NCBI GenBank assembly: GCA_963516675.1
Contig: CAUQBH010000006.1
Span: forward strand, 62,001-126,000
Direction of reading: 5' to 3'
Origin: JABCPE02 sp963516675
Lineage (GTDB): Bacteria; Bacteroidota; Bacteroidia; Flavobacteriales; Weeksellaceae
Length of the DNA stretch: 64,000 nucleotides
Part shown: one piece after another, positions 23,337 through 32,759 of the stretch
How positions within the stretch are numbered: position 1 is the stretch's first letter
Layout of the letters: each line of letters opens with the position of its first letter
Translations under genes and position numbers: made by a program
Notes under the pieces: model-generated
What the model was told of the DNA's origin: nothing
The model's database searches: none
What the model saw: only the letters and a program-made list of their open reading frames with translations

Positions 23337-25895
23337 TCAATTAAATAAATCTCCTATCACTCCATCTTCTGGAATATCCGTTTCTTCCTGCTGTACAGGT
23401 TCTTCTTCCGTCTCTTCCTGCGGTTCTGGAATTGTGATATTTATGGATTTTATTTTCTCTTTCACGAATTGATTTCCTATTGCTTTTATTCCTTTAATGG
23501 AGATAAAGTTATCAATATCAATGGTTTCCGGCTCTTTTTCCTTTCCGTTTTTATCTTTTGCAAAGATAATTTCCGCCGTGCAGCCATCGCTGGTTCCCAC
23601 AAATTCTATGAAGGATTTAGGATGCTCACTCGGCATAAAGTTCTGAATATTAGCCGTGTTTTCTAATAAAAATCGTTTAATGAAATAAATATCCTTTTCG
23701 CCGTCATAATAAATGCACGAAACAGCCTGTTCTGGATGCCATTTTTCCAAAATCAGATAATCATCATCAAAACGATTCATCAGGTCAAATGAAATCAGTT
23801 TTGCCTCTCCTTTTGTATTGATAGTCAGGATTTTATCATCTCCTTTAAAGCTGCCGAGCAGAACTCCTCTGCCCTCTACATTCAGCCTTCTTACATTTTC
23901 ATCAAACCAAATTTTTCTCGGAGCCAGCGTAGAGATGCCTTCTTCTTTTAGTTCTATTTTTTTAACGGCATATTTCGTTACGAGATTTCCTTTGGAATCA
24001 CGCCCTTTTATCGCTAAATCCGAGAAATCTATATCGATTCTGTTTTTTCTGATTCTGGCATTAGGTTTTAGTAAAACACTGATGATTTCTGCCTCTCCAT
24101 TTGGATTTGCAGAAAAATACAGCACTTCTGAGCCTTTTACATCCGAAGCAAGTTTGTATTCATTATTTCGGATAACTCCCGTTACCGAGAACCTTTTCAT
24201 GTAATATGGACCGTCTTTTCCCTCGCGGTAGACCATGTTATAAACGGTTCGTTTGTCGTTCTTTTTCCATACGCCTACATGCAGAATATCTTTTCCGATG
24301 AAGGTTTTTGCTTCCACTTTGGTTACCTGCATTGTTCCATCTTTTCGGAAAGTGATAATGTCATCTAAATCTGAACAGTCAAAAACATATTCATCTTTTT
24401 TGAGCGAAGTTCCGATGAATCCTTCGGCTCTGTTGATGTAGAATTTCTCGTTTGCTACCGCTACATTGGTCGCATCTATGTTGTCAAAAACACGAATTTC
24501 CGTACGGCGAGGCTTGTCTTTTCCATACTTTTTCTGAATGTTTTGGAAATAATTGATGGCACAATCCACCAAGTTTTCCAAATCATGTTTCACCTGCTCC
24601 ATTCTGTCCTCCAGTGCAGCGATGTTTTCCAGCGCTTTATCTCTGTCATAGCGCGAAATTCGCATGAAAGGAAGTTCTGTTAGTCGGGCAATGTCCTCCG
24701 TAACTACCTCACGCATAAGGTTTTTGATAAATGGCTTTAAAGCAGTGTCAATCGCCGAATAAACTTCCTCTTTGCTGGTTTTACCTTTGATTTCTTGGTA
24801 AATTTCATTCTCGATGAAGATTTTTTCTAAACTCGCAAAATGCCATTTTTCCTGAAGTTCGTGCAGTTCTATTTCCAGCTCTTTTTTCAGAAGAGAAACC
24901 GTGTGGTCTGTGTTGTATTTCAGTATTTCCGAAACCGAAAGGAACATAGGTTTGTCTCCCACGATTACGCAGGCATTCGGCGAAATAGAAACTTCGCAGT
25001 CCGTGAAAGCATACAGGGCGTCTATCATCATGTCTGGCGAAACATCATTAGCCAGTAAGATGTTGATTTCCACTTCATCAGAAGTATTGTCCTCTATTTT
25101 TTTGATTTTGATTTTGCCCTTTTCATTAGCCTTTAAAATGCTGTCAATCAGGTCGCCTGTGTTTTTAGAAAAAGGTAACTCGGTGATACATAGAGTGTTT
25201 TTGTCTTTTTGGATAATTCTAGCTCTAGCACGGATTTTTCCACCTCGTTTTCCATCGTTATAGTTGGAAACATCCAAAAGTCCAGCTGTAAGGAAATCAG
25301 GGTAAAGCTGGAAACTTTTTCCTTTTAGATAAAGAATAGAAGCATCCAGTAACTCATTGAAATTGTGAGGCATAATCTTAGTAGAAAGCCCCACACCGAT
25401 ACCTTCCACGCCTTGTGCAAGGAGCAGTGGGAATTTCACAGGAAGGTCTACAGGCTCGTTGTTTCTTCCATCATAGGATTTTACCCATTCCGTAGTTTTA
25501 GGGTTAAAAACCACCTCCAAAGCGAAAGGCGTGAGCCTCGCTTCGATGTATCTTGCCGCCGCTGCCGAGTCTCCTGTGTAGATGTTTCCCCAGTTTCCCT
25601 GAGTGTCTATCAGAAGTTCTTTTTGACCAATCTGCACCATGGCATCCGTGATGGAGGCATCCCCATGCGGGTGGTATTTCATGGTGTTTCCCACGATGTT
25701 TGCTACCTTGTTGTATCTACCATCTTCCAGCTCGCGCATAGAGTGCATGATACGGCGCTGAACGGGCTTAAAACCATCATAAACAGATGGAATGGCACGG
25801 TCTAAAATCACATAAGAGGCGTAATCAAGAAACCAATCTTGGTAAAGCCCAGATATTTTTTTTAAAGTTTCTTCTTTATGTTCGTTTTCTTGCAT
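23337..25895 (-). CDS. parC: DNA topoisomerase IV subunit A
   Basis: An 852-residue type IIA topoisomerase subunit that cuts and religates DNA for chromosome decatenation. The winged-helix and tower domains are present; the catalytic tyrosine is Tyr116 in AAAARYIEARLT. The quinolone-determining helix reads HPHGDASITDAM with Ala80 where many sensitive enzymes have Ser. The C-terminal part ends in a Glu-rich tail (EPQEETEEEPVQQEE). It lacks a full set of GyrA boxes, and the neighbouring ParE at 27710-29581 supports the topo IV call rather than gyrase. It lies directly upstream of a SprT-like gene and 1 nt downstream of a DUF389 gene. Confidence 0.93.
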   Translation of the reverse strand: MQENEHKEETLKKISGLYQDWFLDYASYVILDRAIPSVYDGFKPVQRRIMHSMRELEDGRYNKVANIVGNTMKYHPHGDASITDAMVQIGQKELLIDTQGNWGNIYTGDSAAAARYIEARLTPFALEVVFNPKTTEWVKSYDGRNNEPVDLPVKFPLLLAQGVEGIGVGLSTKIMPHNFNELLDASILYLKGKSFQLYPDFLTAGLLDVSNYNDGKRGGKIRARARIIQKDKNTLCITELPFSKNTGDLIDSILKANEKGKIKIKKIEDNTSDEVEINILLANDVSPDMMIDALYAFTDCEVSISPNACVIVGDKPMFLSVSEILKYNTDHTVSLLKKELEIELHELQEKWHFASLEKIFIENEIYQEIKGKTSKEEVYSAIDTALKPFIKNLMREVVTEDIARLTELPFMRISRYDRDKALENIAALEDRMEQVKHDLENLVDCAINYFQNIQKKYGKDKPRRTEIRVFDNIDATNVAVANEKFYINRAEGFIGTSLKKDEYVFDCSDLDDIITFRKDGTMQVTKVEAKTFIGKDILHVGVWKKNDKRTVYNMVYREGKDGPYYMKRFSVTGVIRNNEYKLASDVKGSEVLYFSANPNGEAEIISVLLKPNARIRKNRIDIDFSDLAIKGRDSKGNLVTKYAVKKIELKEEGISTLAPRKIWFDENVRRLNVEGRGVLLGSFKGDDKILTINTKGEAKLISFDLMNRFDDDYLILEKWHPEQAVSCIYYDGEKDIYFIKRFLLENTANIQNFMPSEHPKSFIEFVGTSDGCTAEIIFAKDKNGKEKEPETIDIDNFISIKGIKAIGNQFVKEKIKSINITIPEPQEETEEEPVQQEETDIPEDGVIGDLFN

Positions 25896-27185
25896 TTATT
25901 TTGTGTTTATCAGTCTGATATTTTGGTCGTTTAGCTTAGTTTGAAGCCACTTTTTCAGCTTTTCTTCATCTAGATTCTCTTTTTCTTTGATCTGGTAGAT
26001 GACAGTATTTTCTTGTTTACGCGAATCTTTTTCGTAACTGTTTAGTTTTCCGATAGATATATTTTCTACCTCTGGGAAAATGATTCTGAGTTCTTTGATG
26101 AGCTGTCGGTCATCAAATTTGTATTCATTCAGCTCCGAAGTAAGATTTTGGATGATGATATCTTTTTCAGAAAAATCCTTGTTCTGCTGGTTGATTTCAG
26201 CTAAAATCTCACTTTTTAGATTAGATGAATTATTTTTTATCAAGAGTTTTGTATCCTTGATTTCATAAGTGTCAGAAAGTTTTTTGTTAAGCGCTTGAAT
26301 TTCAATACTGTCCATTCGCTGATTTAGTAAAACCAATTCTATAGTTTTGGGCGTATCATTTTGATTTATTTTCTTATAAATCACCGTGTGCCCTGTGTCT
26401 GTAAATTCATTTTTGATGAAGTTTTCTACATTTTTAGTATATTTATTATCACTAATGAGACGGTAAGCCAAGAAAATACTTGGAACAATCATAATAGTAA
26501 ACAAAATATAAATGGAATATTTTACTTTTCTGTCAAATTTTTTATCCTGAGTAGAAACAGGTTTGTATTTAAGGAATTTAACAATAGTAAATGTAGCAAT
26601 GGCGATGAAGAAGCAGTTGATAGAATATAAATATAAAGCTCCAGCAAAAAATTTAAAATTAAAAGTCGCCAGCCCAAAACCTGCCGTACAAAGAGGCGGC
26701 ATAAGTGCTGTGGCAATAGCTACCCCAGGGATAGGGTTTCCTTTTTCTACACGGGTGATGGAAATTATTCCTACAATTCCACCAATGAAAGCAATCAAAA
26801 CATCATAAATATTAGGTGATGTTCTGGCTAAAATCTCAGATTGAGCCTCTTTAAAGGGGCTGAGAGTAAAGTAAATCGCAGAGACTAAAAGGCTTACGAT
26901 AGTGGCGGTGAGTAGGTTTTTTCCTGATTTTTTTAGAAGAGTTAAATCATAAATGGCAAGGGCAACCCCAATTCCTACGATAGGTCCCATAAGTGGAGAA
27001 ATCAGCATGGCGCCGATAATCACAGCTGTAGAATTGACATTCAGACCAATAGATGCAATGAATATAGCACAAGCTAAAATCCAAAGATTAGCCCCTTTGA
27101 ATGAAATGTTTTTTAAGACATCTTGTAAAACCTTGTCTTGTTTTTCTTCTCCTTCGTGTAAGTTAAATAAACTATGTTGTTTCAT
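25896..27185 (-). CDS. DUF389 family membrane protein
   Basis: A 429-residue protein with a short cytoplasmic N-terminus, a domain of about six membrane segments (residues 25-230) and a soluble C-terminal half. The motif MLISPLMGPIVGIGVALAIYDLTLLKKS matches the DUF389/TIGR00341 family conserved core. The C-terminal half has a low-complexity, acidic and helix-rich stretch (NKKLSDTYEIKDTKLL and IIIQNLTSELNEYK). It lies between the two topo IV subunit genes, 1 nt from parC and 2 nt from the next membrane gene. The function is unknown; some relatives have been proposed to act in transport. Confidence 0.9.
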   Translation of the reverse strand: MKQHSLFNLHEGEEKQDKVLQDVLKNISFKGANLWILACAIFIASIGLNVNSTAVIIGAMLISPLMGPIVGIGVALAIYDLTLLKKSGKNLLTATIVSLLVSAIYFTLSPFKEAQSEILARTSPNIYDVLIAFIGGIVGIISITRVEKGNPIPGVAIATALMPPLCTAGFGLATFNFKFFAGALYLYSINCFFIAIATFTIVKFLKYKPVSTQDKKFDRKVKYSIYILFTIMIVPSIFLAYRLISDNKYTKNVENFIKNEFTDTGHTVIYKKINQNDTPKTIELVLLNQRMDSIEIQALNKKLSDTYEIKDTKLLIKNNSSNLKSEILAEINQQNKDFSEKDIIIQNLTSELNEYKFDDRQLIKELRIIFPEVENISIGKLNSYEKDSRKQENTVIYQIKEKENLDEEKLKKWLQTKLNDQNIRLINTK

Positions 27186-27186
27186 A

Positions 27187-27678
27187 CTATTTATCGTCGT
27201 TATTGGTGTTTTCTTTATTGGCTTTTATTGTTCGTTGCAAAGAAAGTTTTAAATCCCTTATTTCACTGCTTGTAAGGTAGGAAATATCGTATTTTAGGAT
27301 ACTTTCTTTATGTTTTTTACTCGTGATTTTTATATATAACCTTTTGAAAATTAATGCATTTACGATTTCAAAGGAAACAAGTTTGTATTTTGGGAATTCA
27401 TCTTTTGCTTCTTTTCCTAAAAAAGGAATGATAGAGTGGTTTTTGAAGTTAAGCGCTTCTCCATCACTATCGTATTCGAATATCTGGCGACCTCTCAGGA
27501 AGATAATCACCAACCCTGAAACTCCTATCAATAAAAGAGAAATGCTCGCCATTTTCCCAAAAACAGGCAGTTTGATGATGTTTAAAAAAGTCATAGCTCC
27601 ACCTATTATCGCAGAAAAAATGGAAAATGTTAGTAAAAAATTGTATATAGGTGCTTTTTTTCTGTTGCTTAATCTCAT
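27187..27678 (-). CDS. Small membrane protein of unknown function
   Basis: A 163-residue protein with two hydrophobic segments near the N-terminus and a soluble C-terminal part (ISYLTSSEIRDLKLSL, then a Lys/Asn-rich tail). It sits 2 nt from the DUF389 gene and 31 nt from parE on the same strand, so all four genes probably form one transcript. No family is recognised, but the reading frame is clean and ATG-started. Confidence 0.65.
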   Translation of the reverse strand: MRLSNRKKAPIYNFLLTFSIFSAIIGGAMTFLNIIKLPVFGKMASISLLLIGVSGLVIIFLRGRQIFEYDSDGEALNFKNHSIIPFLGKEAKDEFPKYKLVSFEIVNALIFKRLYIKITSKKHKESILKYDISYLTSSEIRDLKLSLQRTIKANKENTNNDDK

Positions 27679-27709
27679 GATACAAAAATAAATTGTTGAA
27701 TATTAAATT

Positions 27710-29581
27710 TTACTCTATTATTGCTTCTTCTACTACTAAGTTTTCAAGGATAAAGTTCTGTCTATCAGGCGTATTTTTTCCCATATAGAACTCCAAAAGC
27801 TGGTCTATTGTGGTGTCTTTACCCGCCACCACAGGCTCAAGGCGAATATCTTTCCCGATGAAATGTTTAAACTCTTCTGGTGAAATCTCTCCAAGCCCTT
27901 TAAATCTTGTGATTTCAGGGTTTTTTCCTAAATCTTCTAGAGCCTTTATTCGTTCTGCTTCAGTGTAGCAGTAGCGGGTTTCTTTTTTGTTTCTTACTCT
28001 AAACAAAGGTGTTTGGAGAATGTACAGGTGTCCATTTTTAATCACATCAGGGAAAAACTGAAGGAAGAAAGTAATCATCAGAAGTCTGATGTGCATACCA
28101 TCTACATCGGCATCGGTAGCGATGATGACCTGATTATATCTCAAATCTTCCAAACTTTCCTCGATATTTAGAGCAGCTTGTAAAAGGTTGAACTCCTCGT
28201 TTTCATATACTACTTTTTTTGTTAATCCATAGCAGTTGAGAGGTTTTCCTTTTAGCGAAAATACAGCCTGAGTCTCCACATCTCTACTCTTTGTGATAGA
28301 GCCAGATGCAGAGTCTCCCTCTGTTATAAATATTTGAGTTTCAGTTTTTCTTGCTGCTTTTTGGTCATTGTAATGCTGTCGGCAGTCTCTCAGTTTTTTA
28401 TTATGAAGAGAAACTTTTTTGGCTCTTTCTCTTGCTAATTTTTGAATTCCCGAAAGTTCTTTTCTTTCCCTTTCAGAAACTAATATTTTACGGTGAATAG
28501 CATCAGCAATTTCAGGGTTTTTATGAAGAAAATTGTCCAGCTTGCTTTTCATGTAATTATTGACAAAAGTTCGGATGGTTTCCAGTTCGTTGCCATTCGC
28601 ATCCTGTCCCATAGTGGTGGAGCCTAATTTGGTCTTGGTCTGAGACTCAAAAACAGGGTTTCCCACATTGATGTACACTGCACCGATGATAGATTTTCTA
28701 ATATCAGCAGCCTCAAAATTTTTCCCGAAAAATTCTTTGATGGTTTTCACAAAAGCCTCCTTGAAGGCATTAAGGTGAGTTCCTCCCTGCGAGGTATATT
28801 GTCCATTGACAAATGAAAAATAGGTTTCCGACTGGGATTTATCCGAATGGGTAATCGCTATCTCCATGTCTTCATCCTTTATGTGGATGATAGGGTAGAG
28901 GATTTCGCCGTCTATTTCTTCTTCTAATAGGTCTTTCAGCCCGTTTTCAGATTCGAAAACAGAGTCGTTATAATAGATTTTCAGTCCTAAATTTAGATAA
29001 GTATAATTACGAAGCATGCGCTCCACATACTCATTTCTAAATTTATAATTTACGAAAATAGTGCTGTCTGGAATGAAACTTACCTCCGTTCCGTTCTTTT
29101 CTGTTGTATCAGTTTCCTCAGTTACTTCTATTAGTTTACCTTCATGAAATTGGGCAGATTTGGTTTTCCCATCTCGGACAGATTTTACCTGAAAAAAAGT
29201 AGAAAGGAAATTGACCGCCTTGGTTCCTACACCATTCAGACCGATAGATTTTTTAAAGGCGCCGTCATCGTATTTCCCACCTGTATTCATTTTGGAAACT
29301 ACATCTACGATTTTTCCCAAAGGAATTCCACGCCCATAGTCACGCACAGTGACTTTTCCATCATTGATTTTAACATCTATTCTCTTCCCAAATTTCATTC
29401 GGAATTCATCGATAGAGTTATCCAAAACCTCTTTTAATAGGATATAAATCCCATCATCCGCCGCAGAGCCGTCTCCCAGTTTACCGATGTACATCCCTGG
29501 ACGGAGGCGCACATGCTCGCGAGGCTCGAGGGTTCTGATGTTGTCTTCTGTATAGTTTGTCTGTTGTGGCATGTCTTTCAT
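27710..29581 (-). CDS. parE: DNA topoisomerase IV subunit B
   Basis: A protein of about 623 residues that provides the ATPase and Toprim domains of topo IV. The GHKL ATPase domain has EVLDNSIDEF and GRGIPLG, then NGVGTKAVN; the transducer domain follows, then the Toprim domain with ITEGDSASGS and DADVDGMHIR. The C-terminus has the RFKGLGEISPEEF motif. The open frame extends to a TTG at 29608, but a -7 promoter element TATCTTTG overlaps that codon (29606-29613), so translation must start at ATG 29581 (MKDMPQQ) or 29572. Normally parE and parC are adjacent; here two unrelated genes lie between. Confidence 0.95.
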   Translation of the reverse strand: MKDMPQQTNYTEDNIRTLEPREHVRLRPGMYIGKLGDGSAADDGIYILLKEVLDNSIDEFRMKFGKRIDVKINDGKVTVRDYGRGIPLGKIVDVVSKMNTGGKYDDGAFKKSIGLNGVGTKAVNFLSTFFQVKSVRDGKTKSAQFHEGKLIEVTEETDTTEKNGTEVSFIPDSTIFVNYKFRNEYVERMLRNYTYLNLGLKIYYNDSVFESENGLKDLLEEEIDGEILYPIIHIKDEDMEIAITHSDKSQSETYFSFVNGQYTSQGGTHLNAFKEAFVKTIKEFFGKNFEAADIRKSIIGAVYINVGNPVFESQTKTKLGSTTMGQDANGNELETIRTFVNNYMKSKLDNFLHKNPEIADAIHRKILVSERERKELSGIQKLARERAKKVSLHNKKLRDCRQHYNDQKAARKTETQIFITEGDSASGSITKSRDVETQAVFSLKGKPLNCYGLTKKVVYENEEFNLLQAALNIEESLEDLRYNQVIIATDADVDGMHIRLLMITFFLQFFPDVIKNGHLYILQTPLFRVRNKKETRYCYTEAERIKALEDLGKNPEITRFKGLGEISPEEFKHFIGKDIRLEPVVAGKDTTIDQLLEFYMGKNTPDRQNFILENLVVEEAIIE

Positions 29582-29605
29582 AAAGTTTCCAAAAAAGTGT
29601 AGCGA

Positions 29606-29613
29606 CAAAGATA
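29606..29613 (-). promoter_or_regulatory. -7 promoter element of the parE operon
   Basis: Minus-strand TATCTTTG overlaps the annotated open frame's TTG codon, giving a leader of about 20 nt before the ATG at 29581. Confidence 0.55.
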
Positions 29614-29652
29614 ATAAAATATGGCTTTAAAGAAAAAACCATTGTGATAAAA

Positions 29653-29684
29653 AGAAAAAACCACCCAGAATATTGAGTGGTTTT
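29653..29684 (-). terminator. Terminator downstream of the SurA-like gene
   Basis: On the minus strand AACCACTCA pairs with TGGGTGGTT (one wobble pair), then TTTTCTTTTT. It follows the stop of the peptidylprolyl isomerase gene at 29691 and separates it from parE. Confidence 0.75.
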
Positions 29685-29690
29685 GTTAGT

Positions 29691-31049
29691 TTATTTTGCG
29701 GAAGTTTTGTTCCATATAGGGTAGAAAGAACATTTTTGATAACGCTTGTCTATTGATATGAAAGTATCAGGAAGTTGTTCTTTAGCCCATTTTTCTAGCA
29801 TTTCGTTTTTCTTCTTGTTGAGAGCCATAGTCTTCACTCTTTCAAAATCAGTAGCAAGGTCTACTTGGTGAGCAGGAATCACATCTTCTATTTTTATGAA
29901 GATTACTGCTTTTTTTCTATTGTGCTCATCCTCAAATACATCTGTGATATCTCCTTTGTTATAACCTGCGATATGGTAAGAGATAGATGGAGAAAGATTT
30001 AGTTTTTCCTGTTTGTAGCCTCCATCTTCGCCAAGTATTATCCCTGCATTGTATTTTGTGCTTTTGTCATCAGAATACTTTGTAGCAGCTTCTTTGAAAG
30101 TGATTTTTCCGTTTACAATTCTTTTTCGGATGTCTTCCATTTCTTTTTTAGCTGCTTCTATTTCCTCTGCATTTGGAGTATTTTTTATAAGAATATGTCT
30201 AGCATCGTATATCTTCCCTGATTTTTTCACAAGCTGGATGATATGATATCCATATTCTGTTTCCACAGGGTCTGATATTTCGCCTTCTTGTAAGTTGAGA
30301 GCTGCCGCCTCGAAAGGTTTTACCATTGTTCCTTTGGAAACATTTTTGTAAAGCCCGCCATTGGATGCAGAACCTTCATCTTCCGAGTGGATTCTGGCTT
30401 GAGTTTCAAAGTCGTCTCCATTTAGGATATCTTGTTTGATTTTCTTTAGTTTGTCTATAATCTCTTGTCTGTGTTTATCATTTAGTTTAGGATACATCAC
30501 AATTTGAGACAAGATAATTTCCTCTTTTACCTCTGGTAATTGGTATTTATAAGTATTATAAAAATCTGTTACTTCACTCGGTGTGATATCTGCTTTTTCC
30601 GTAATTCTAGCAAATTTACTTTGTCCGTAGTAGCTGTCAGAATCTATTTTCTCTATCATATTCTTCATTTCAGCCGAATTTCTGAACTTATATGTATCCA
30701 GCATTGCCTTTTCAGAAGGGAATTGGCTAAGAATCTGGTTGTATTTATTATTAACCTGTTCTTTTATTTCCTTGCTTCTGTTGGGAATTAGAGTGTCTTT
30801 TTTTGCATGGTATACTAGAAGCCTGTTGTTTAGTAAGCTTTCTACAGTTTCACAATGGTCACCAGAAAGTTTCTCGCCCATTTGCTTTGCATGGTTTTCT
30901 TGCTCTGTGATGTCTGATTCCAAAATGATTTCATTTCCAATCACCGCAGCGATACCATCCACTAGCTGCCCTTTTTTCAGCTGTGCATTTATTTGAGTGG
31001 ACAATAGTACGATTCCCAGCAATAATGCCTTTTTGATATTTTTTATCAT
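29691..31049 (-). CDS. Periplasmic peptidylprolyl isomerase, SurA-like
   Basis: A 452-residue exported chaperone/isomerase that assists outer-membrane protein folding. Signal peptide is about residues 1-22 (GIVLLSTQINA). A SurA N-terminal segment (DGIAAVIGNEIILESDI) is followed by two parvulin-type domains: one with IVMYPKL and SEDEGSASNGGLYKNVSKGTM, the other with ARHILIKN and YSDDKSTKYNAG. The C-terminal helix has the LNKKKNEMLEKW segment. It is separated from parE by a terminator and lies downstream of a PfkB kinase by 73 nt. It is a single protein with two isomerase domains, as in SurA. Confidence 0.87.
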   Translation of the reverse strand: MIKNIKKALLLGIVLLSTQINAQLKKGQLVDGIAAVIGNEIILESDITEQENHAKQMGEKLSGDHCETVESLLNNRLLVYHAKKDTLIPNRSKEIKEQVNNKYNQILSQFPSEKAMLDTYKFRNSAEMKNMIEKIDSDSYYGQSKFARITEKADITPSEVTDFYNTYKYQLPEVKEEIILSQIVMYPKLNDKHRQEIIDKLKKIKQDILNGDDFETQARIHSEDEGSASNGGLYKNVSKGTMVKPFEAAALNLQEGEISDPVETEYGYHIIQLVKKSGKIYDARHILIKNTPNAEEIEAAKKEMEDIRKRIVNGKITFKEAATKYSDDKSTKYNAGIILGEDGGYKQEKLNLSPSISYHIAGYNKGDITDVFEDEHNRKKAVIFIKIEDVIPAHQVDLATDFERVKTMALNKKKNEMLEKWAKEQLPDTFISIDKRYQKCSFYPIWNKTSAK

Positions 31050-31122
31050 ATTTTTACTAAAATTAGTTTACAAAATTAAATTTCTTTGTGAGAAAATCTA
31101 AATTTTTTATTATAATTATTTC

Positions 31123-32049
31123 TTAAATTTTCAAATCTACCTCAAAAGTAGTAAGTTCTTGGAATTTTTTGATTCTTTGTTTTAGAATCATAGGAGAGAC
31201 CTCTAAAAGTCTTTCTGTTCCAAATTTTTCTACCGTGAAAGAAGCCATCGCAGAGCCTACTATCACTGCTGTTTTCATATTTTCAAAGGAAATACTTTTT
31301 GTTGCTGCTAGATGTGCCGCAAATCCTCCTGCGAAAGTGTCTCCCGCTCCTGTAGGGTCAAAAACCTCCTCCAAAGGCAGGGCAGGAATAGCGAAAACTT
31401 TCCCTTCGCTGAATAATAATGCTCCATGCTCACCTTTTTTGATGATGACATATTTAGGACCCATTTTATGGATTTTTTGAGCGGCTTTTGGTAGGGAATA
31501 TTCTCCAGAGAGCTGTCGTGCCTCTTCATCGTTTATCGTGATGACATCAGATTTCGCAATGACCTCCATCAGTAAATCCCAAGTGTGGTTCATCCAAAAA
31601 TTCATAGTGTCTAGAATCACTAGTTTAGGGCGGCAAGACATGCCATTTAGAACTGCCAGCTGTGTGCTAGGGTGAAGATTTCCTAAAAGCAGGATGTCAT
31701 AATTTTTACAATGTTCAGGAATTTTTGGTTCGAATTTTTCTAAAACATTCAGTTCCGTAGCCATAGTATCTCTGGAATTCAGGTCGTTATGATACTTTCC
31801 TGCCCAGAAAAAAGTTTTTTCATTAGGGAAAATTTCTATTCCTTCTATATTGATATTTCTGTTTGTCAATAAATCCAAATATTCCTGTGGAAAATCTCCA
31901 CCAACTACAGAAACTAAGCTGACATTAGCATTTAAAACGGAAGCGGAAAGCCCTATATAAGTAGCCGCACCGCCTAGGATTTTATCTGTTTTTCCAAAAG
32001 GAGTTTCAATAGCATCAAAAGCTACAGTTCCTACTGCCAAAAGATTCAT
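31123..32049 (-). CDS. PfkB-family carbohydrate/nucleoside kinase
   Basis: A 308-residue ribokinase-like kinase. The PfkB signature DPTGAGDTFAGGFAAHLA carries the catalytic Asp and the anion-hole GAGD, and the N-terminal substrate lid begins at GGAATYIGLSASVLNANVSL. The ATP-binding end (NDEEARQLSGE, VIIKKGEHGALLF) fits the family. Substrate is not determinable from the sequence; sugars and nucleosides are both possible. It is 25 nt downstream of gldD on the same strand. This pairing of a PfkB kinase with gldD is common in Flavobacteriia as I recall, so the block may be conserved. Confidence 0.87.
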   Translation of the reverse strand: MNLLAVGTVAFDAIETPFGKTDKILGGAATYIGLSASVLNANVSLVSVVGGDFPQEYLDLLTNRNINIEGIEIFPNEKTFFWAGKYHNDLNSRDTMATELNVLEKFEPKIPEHCKNYDILLLGNLHPSTQLAVLNGMSCRPKLVILDTMNFWMNHTWDLLMEVIAKSDVITINDEEARQLSGEYSLPKAAQKIHKMGPKYVIIKKGEHGALLFSEGKVFAIPALPLEEVFDPTGAGDTFAGGFAAHLAATKSISFENMKTAVIVGSAMASFTVEKFGTERLLEVSPMILKQRIKKFQELTTFEVDLKI

Positions 32050-32074
32050 TTGATTGTAAGTGTATGTATTTTAG

Positions 32075-32635
32075 TTATTTATGTTTCCACTCGAAGGTTT
32101 CTATCATGTGCATCAAGTCTTTCTTGATGTATTCTACCGCAGGTTGCAGAGAATCTGGTCTTGGTCTAGATTTAAAGTATAAATTAGCCGTTACGAAATG
32201 ACGAGTGCTGTCCGTGATATAGATTTGGATATTAGACGCAGATTGCCCTTTTAGTTCGTAAAAGTTCCCAAAAACTCTCTTTTCTGGATAAGAAAAAGAT
32301 TTAGTATCTATTGCAGAAGCCCTGATAGTGTGTTCATAGACCATTTTTTCTACTTCTTTTATATGTAGATTAAAATCATTTTTGATAGGGAAATAAGTTA
32401 CAAAAATATTGGCTCTCATCGTAGGATAAACTACATTGTACCAGCAAGCCTGCTTTGCTTGGTGTATTTTTGCAAAGTCTGAATACTCAAATGAAAACGA
32501 ACATTCCGAAGAGAATGGAATATACTTAGCCTCAGGATACTCTAGCCTGAGTTCTCCCTTTGGTTTGGGCTGGACATCACTACTACACGAAACGGGAAAA
32601 GTAAGTATAAAGCTTAAAAATAAATATCTAAACAT
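32075..32635 (-). CDS. gldD: Gliding-motility lipoprotein GldD
   Basis: A 186-residue lipoprotein (lipobox FPVSC, Cys17) that belongs to the GldD family, required with other Gld proteins for the type IX secretion and gliding machinery of Bacteroidota. The N-terminal KPKGELRLEYPEAKYIPF segment is the family's conserved start, followed by CSFSFEYSDFAKI, a central QACWYNVVYP motif and an ITDSTRHFVTANLYFKSRP segment. Starts at ATG with a -7 element upstream. In many relatives gldD follows gldE; here a divergent cupin gene sits upstream, so the usual upstream partner is not present. Confidence 0.9.
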   Translation of the reverse strand: MFRYLFLSFILTFPVSCSSDVQPKPKGELRLEYPEAKYIPFSSECSFSFEYSDFAKIHQAKQACWYNVVYPTMRANIFVTYFPIKNDFNLHIKEVEKMVYEHTIRASAIDTKSFSYPEKRVFGNFYELKGQSASNIQIYITDSTRHFVTANLYFKSRPRPDSLQPAVEYIKKDLMHMIETFEWKHK

Positions 32636-32639
32636 TCCG

Positions 32640-32647
32640 CAAAAATA
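32640..32647 (-). promoter_or_regulatory. -7 promoter element of gldD
   Basis: Minus strand TATTTTTG lies directly upstream of the gldD ATG, fitting TAnnTTTG; the leader would be very short. Confidence 0.4.
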
Positions 32648-32721
32648 AGAATTTATATCAAATAAGAAAGAGTAGAGATAAATAAAGTAATTTAGAATAA
32701 TTAAAAATAAAGAAAAAATTA

Positions 32722-32729
32722 TAAATTTG
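32722..32729 (+). promoter_or_regulatory. -7 promoter element of the cupin gene
   Basis: TAAATTTG on the plus strand, 31 nt before the ATG at 32760, in the 124-bp divergent gap. Confidence 0.4.
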
Positions 32730-32759
32730 TAAACTCAAATTTAAAAATGTTTCAAAGAA

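Noticed and set aside
25365..25805. Plus-strand frame inside parC
   Set aside because: Antisense to the conserved catalytic domain of topo IV; no independent support.
23337..25895. Assignment of this gene as gyrA
   Set aside because: The C-terminal part and the neighbouring ParE fit topoisomerase IV; the N-terminal sequence is also of the Bacteroidota ParC type.
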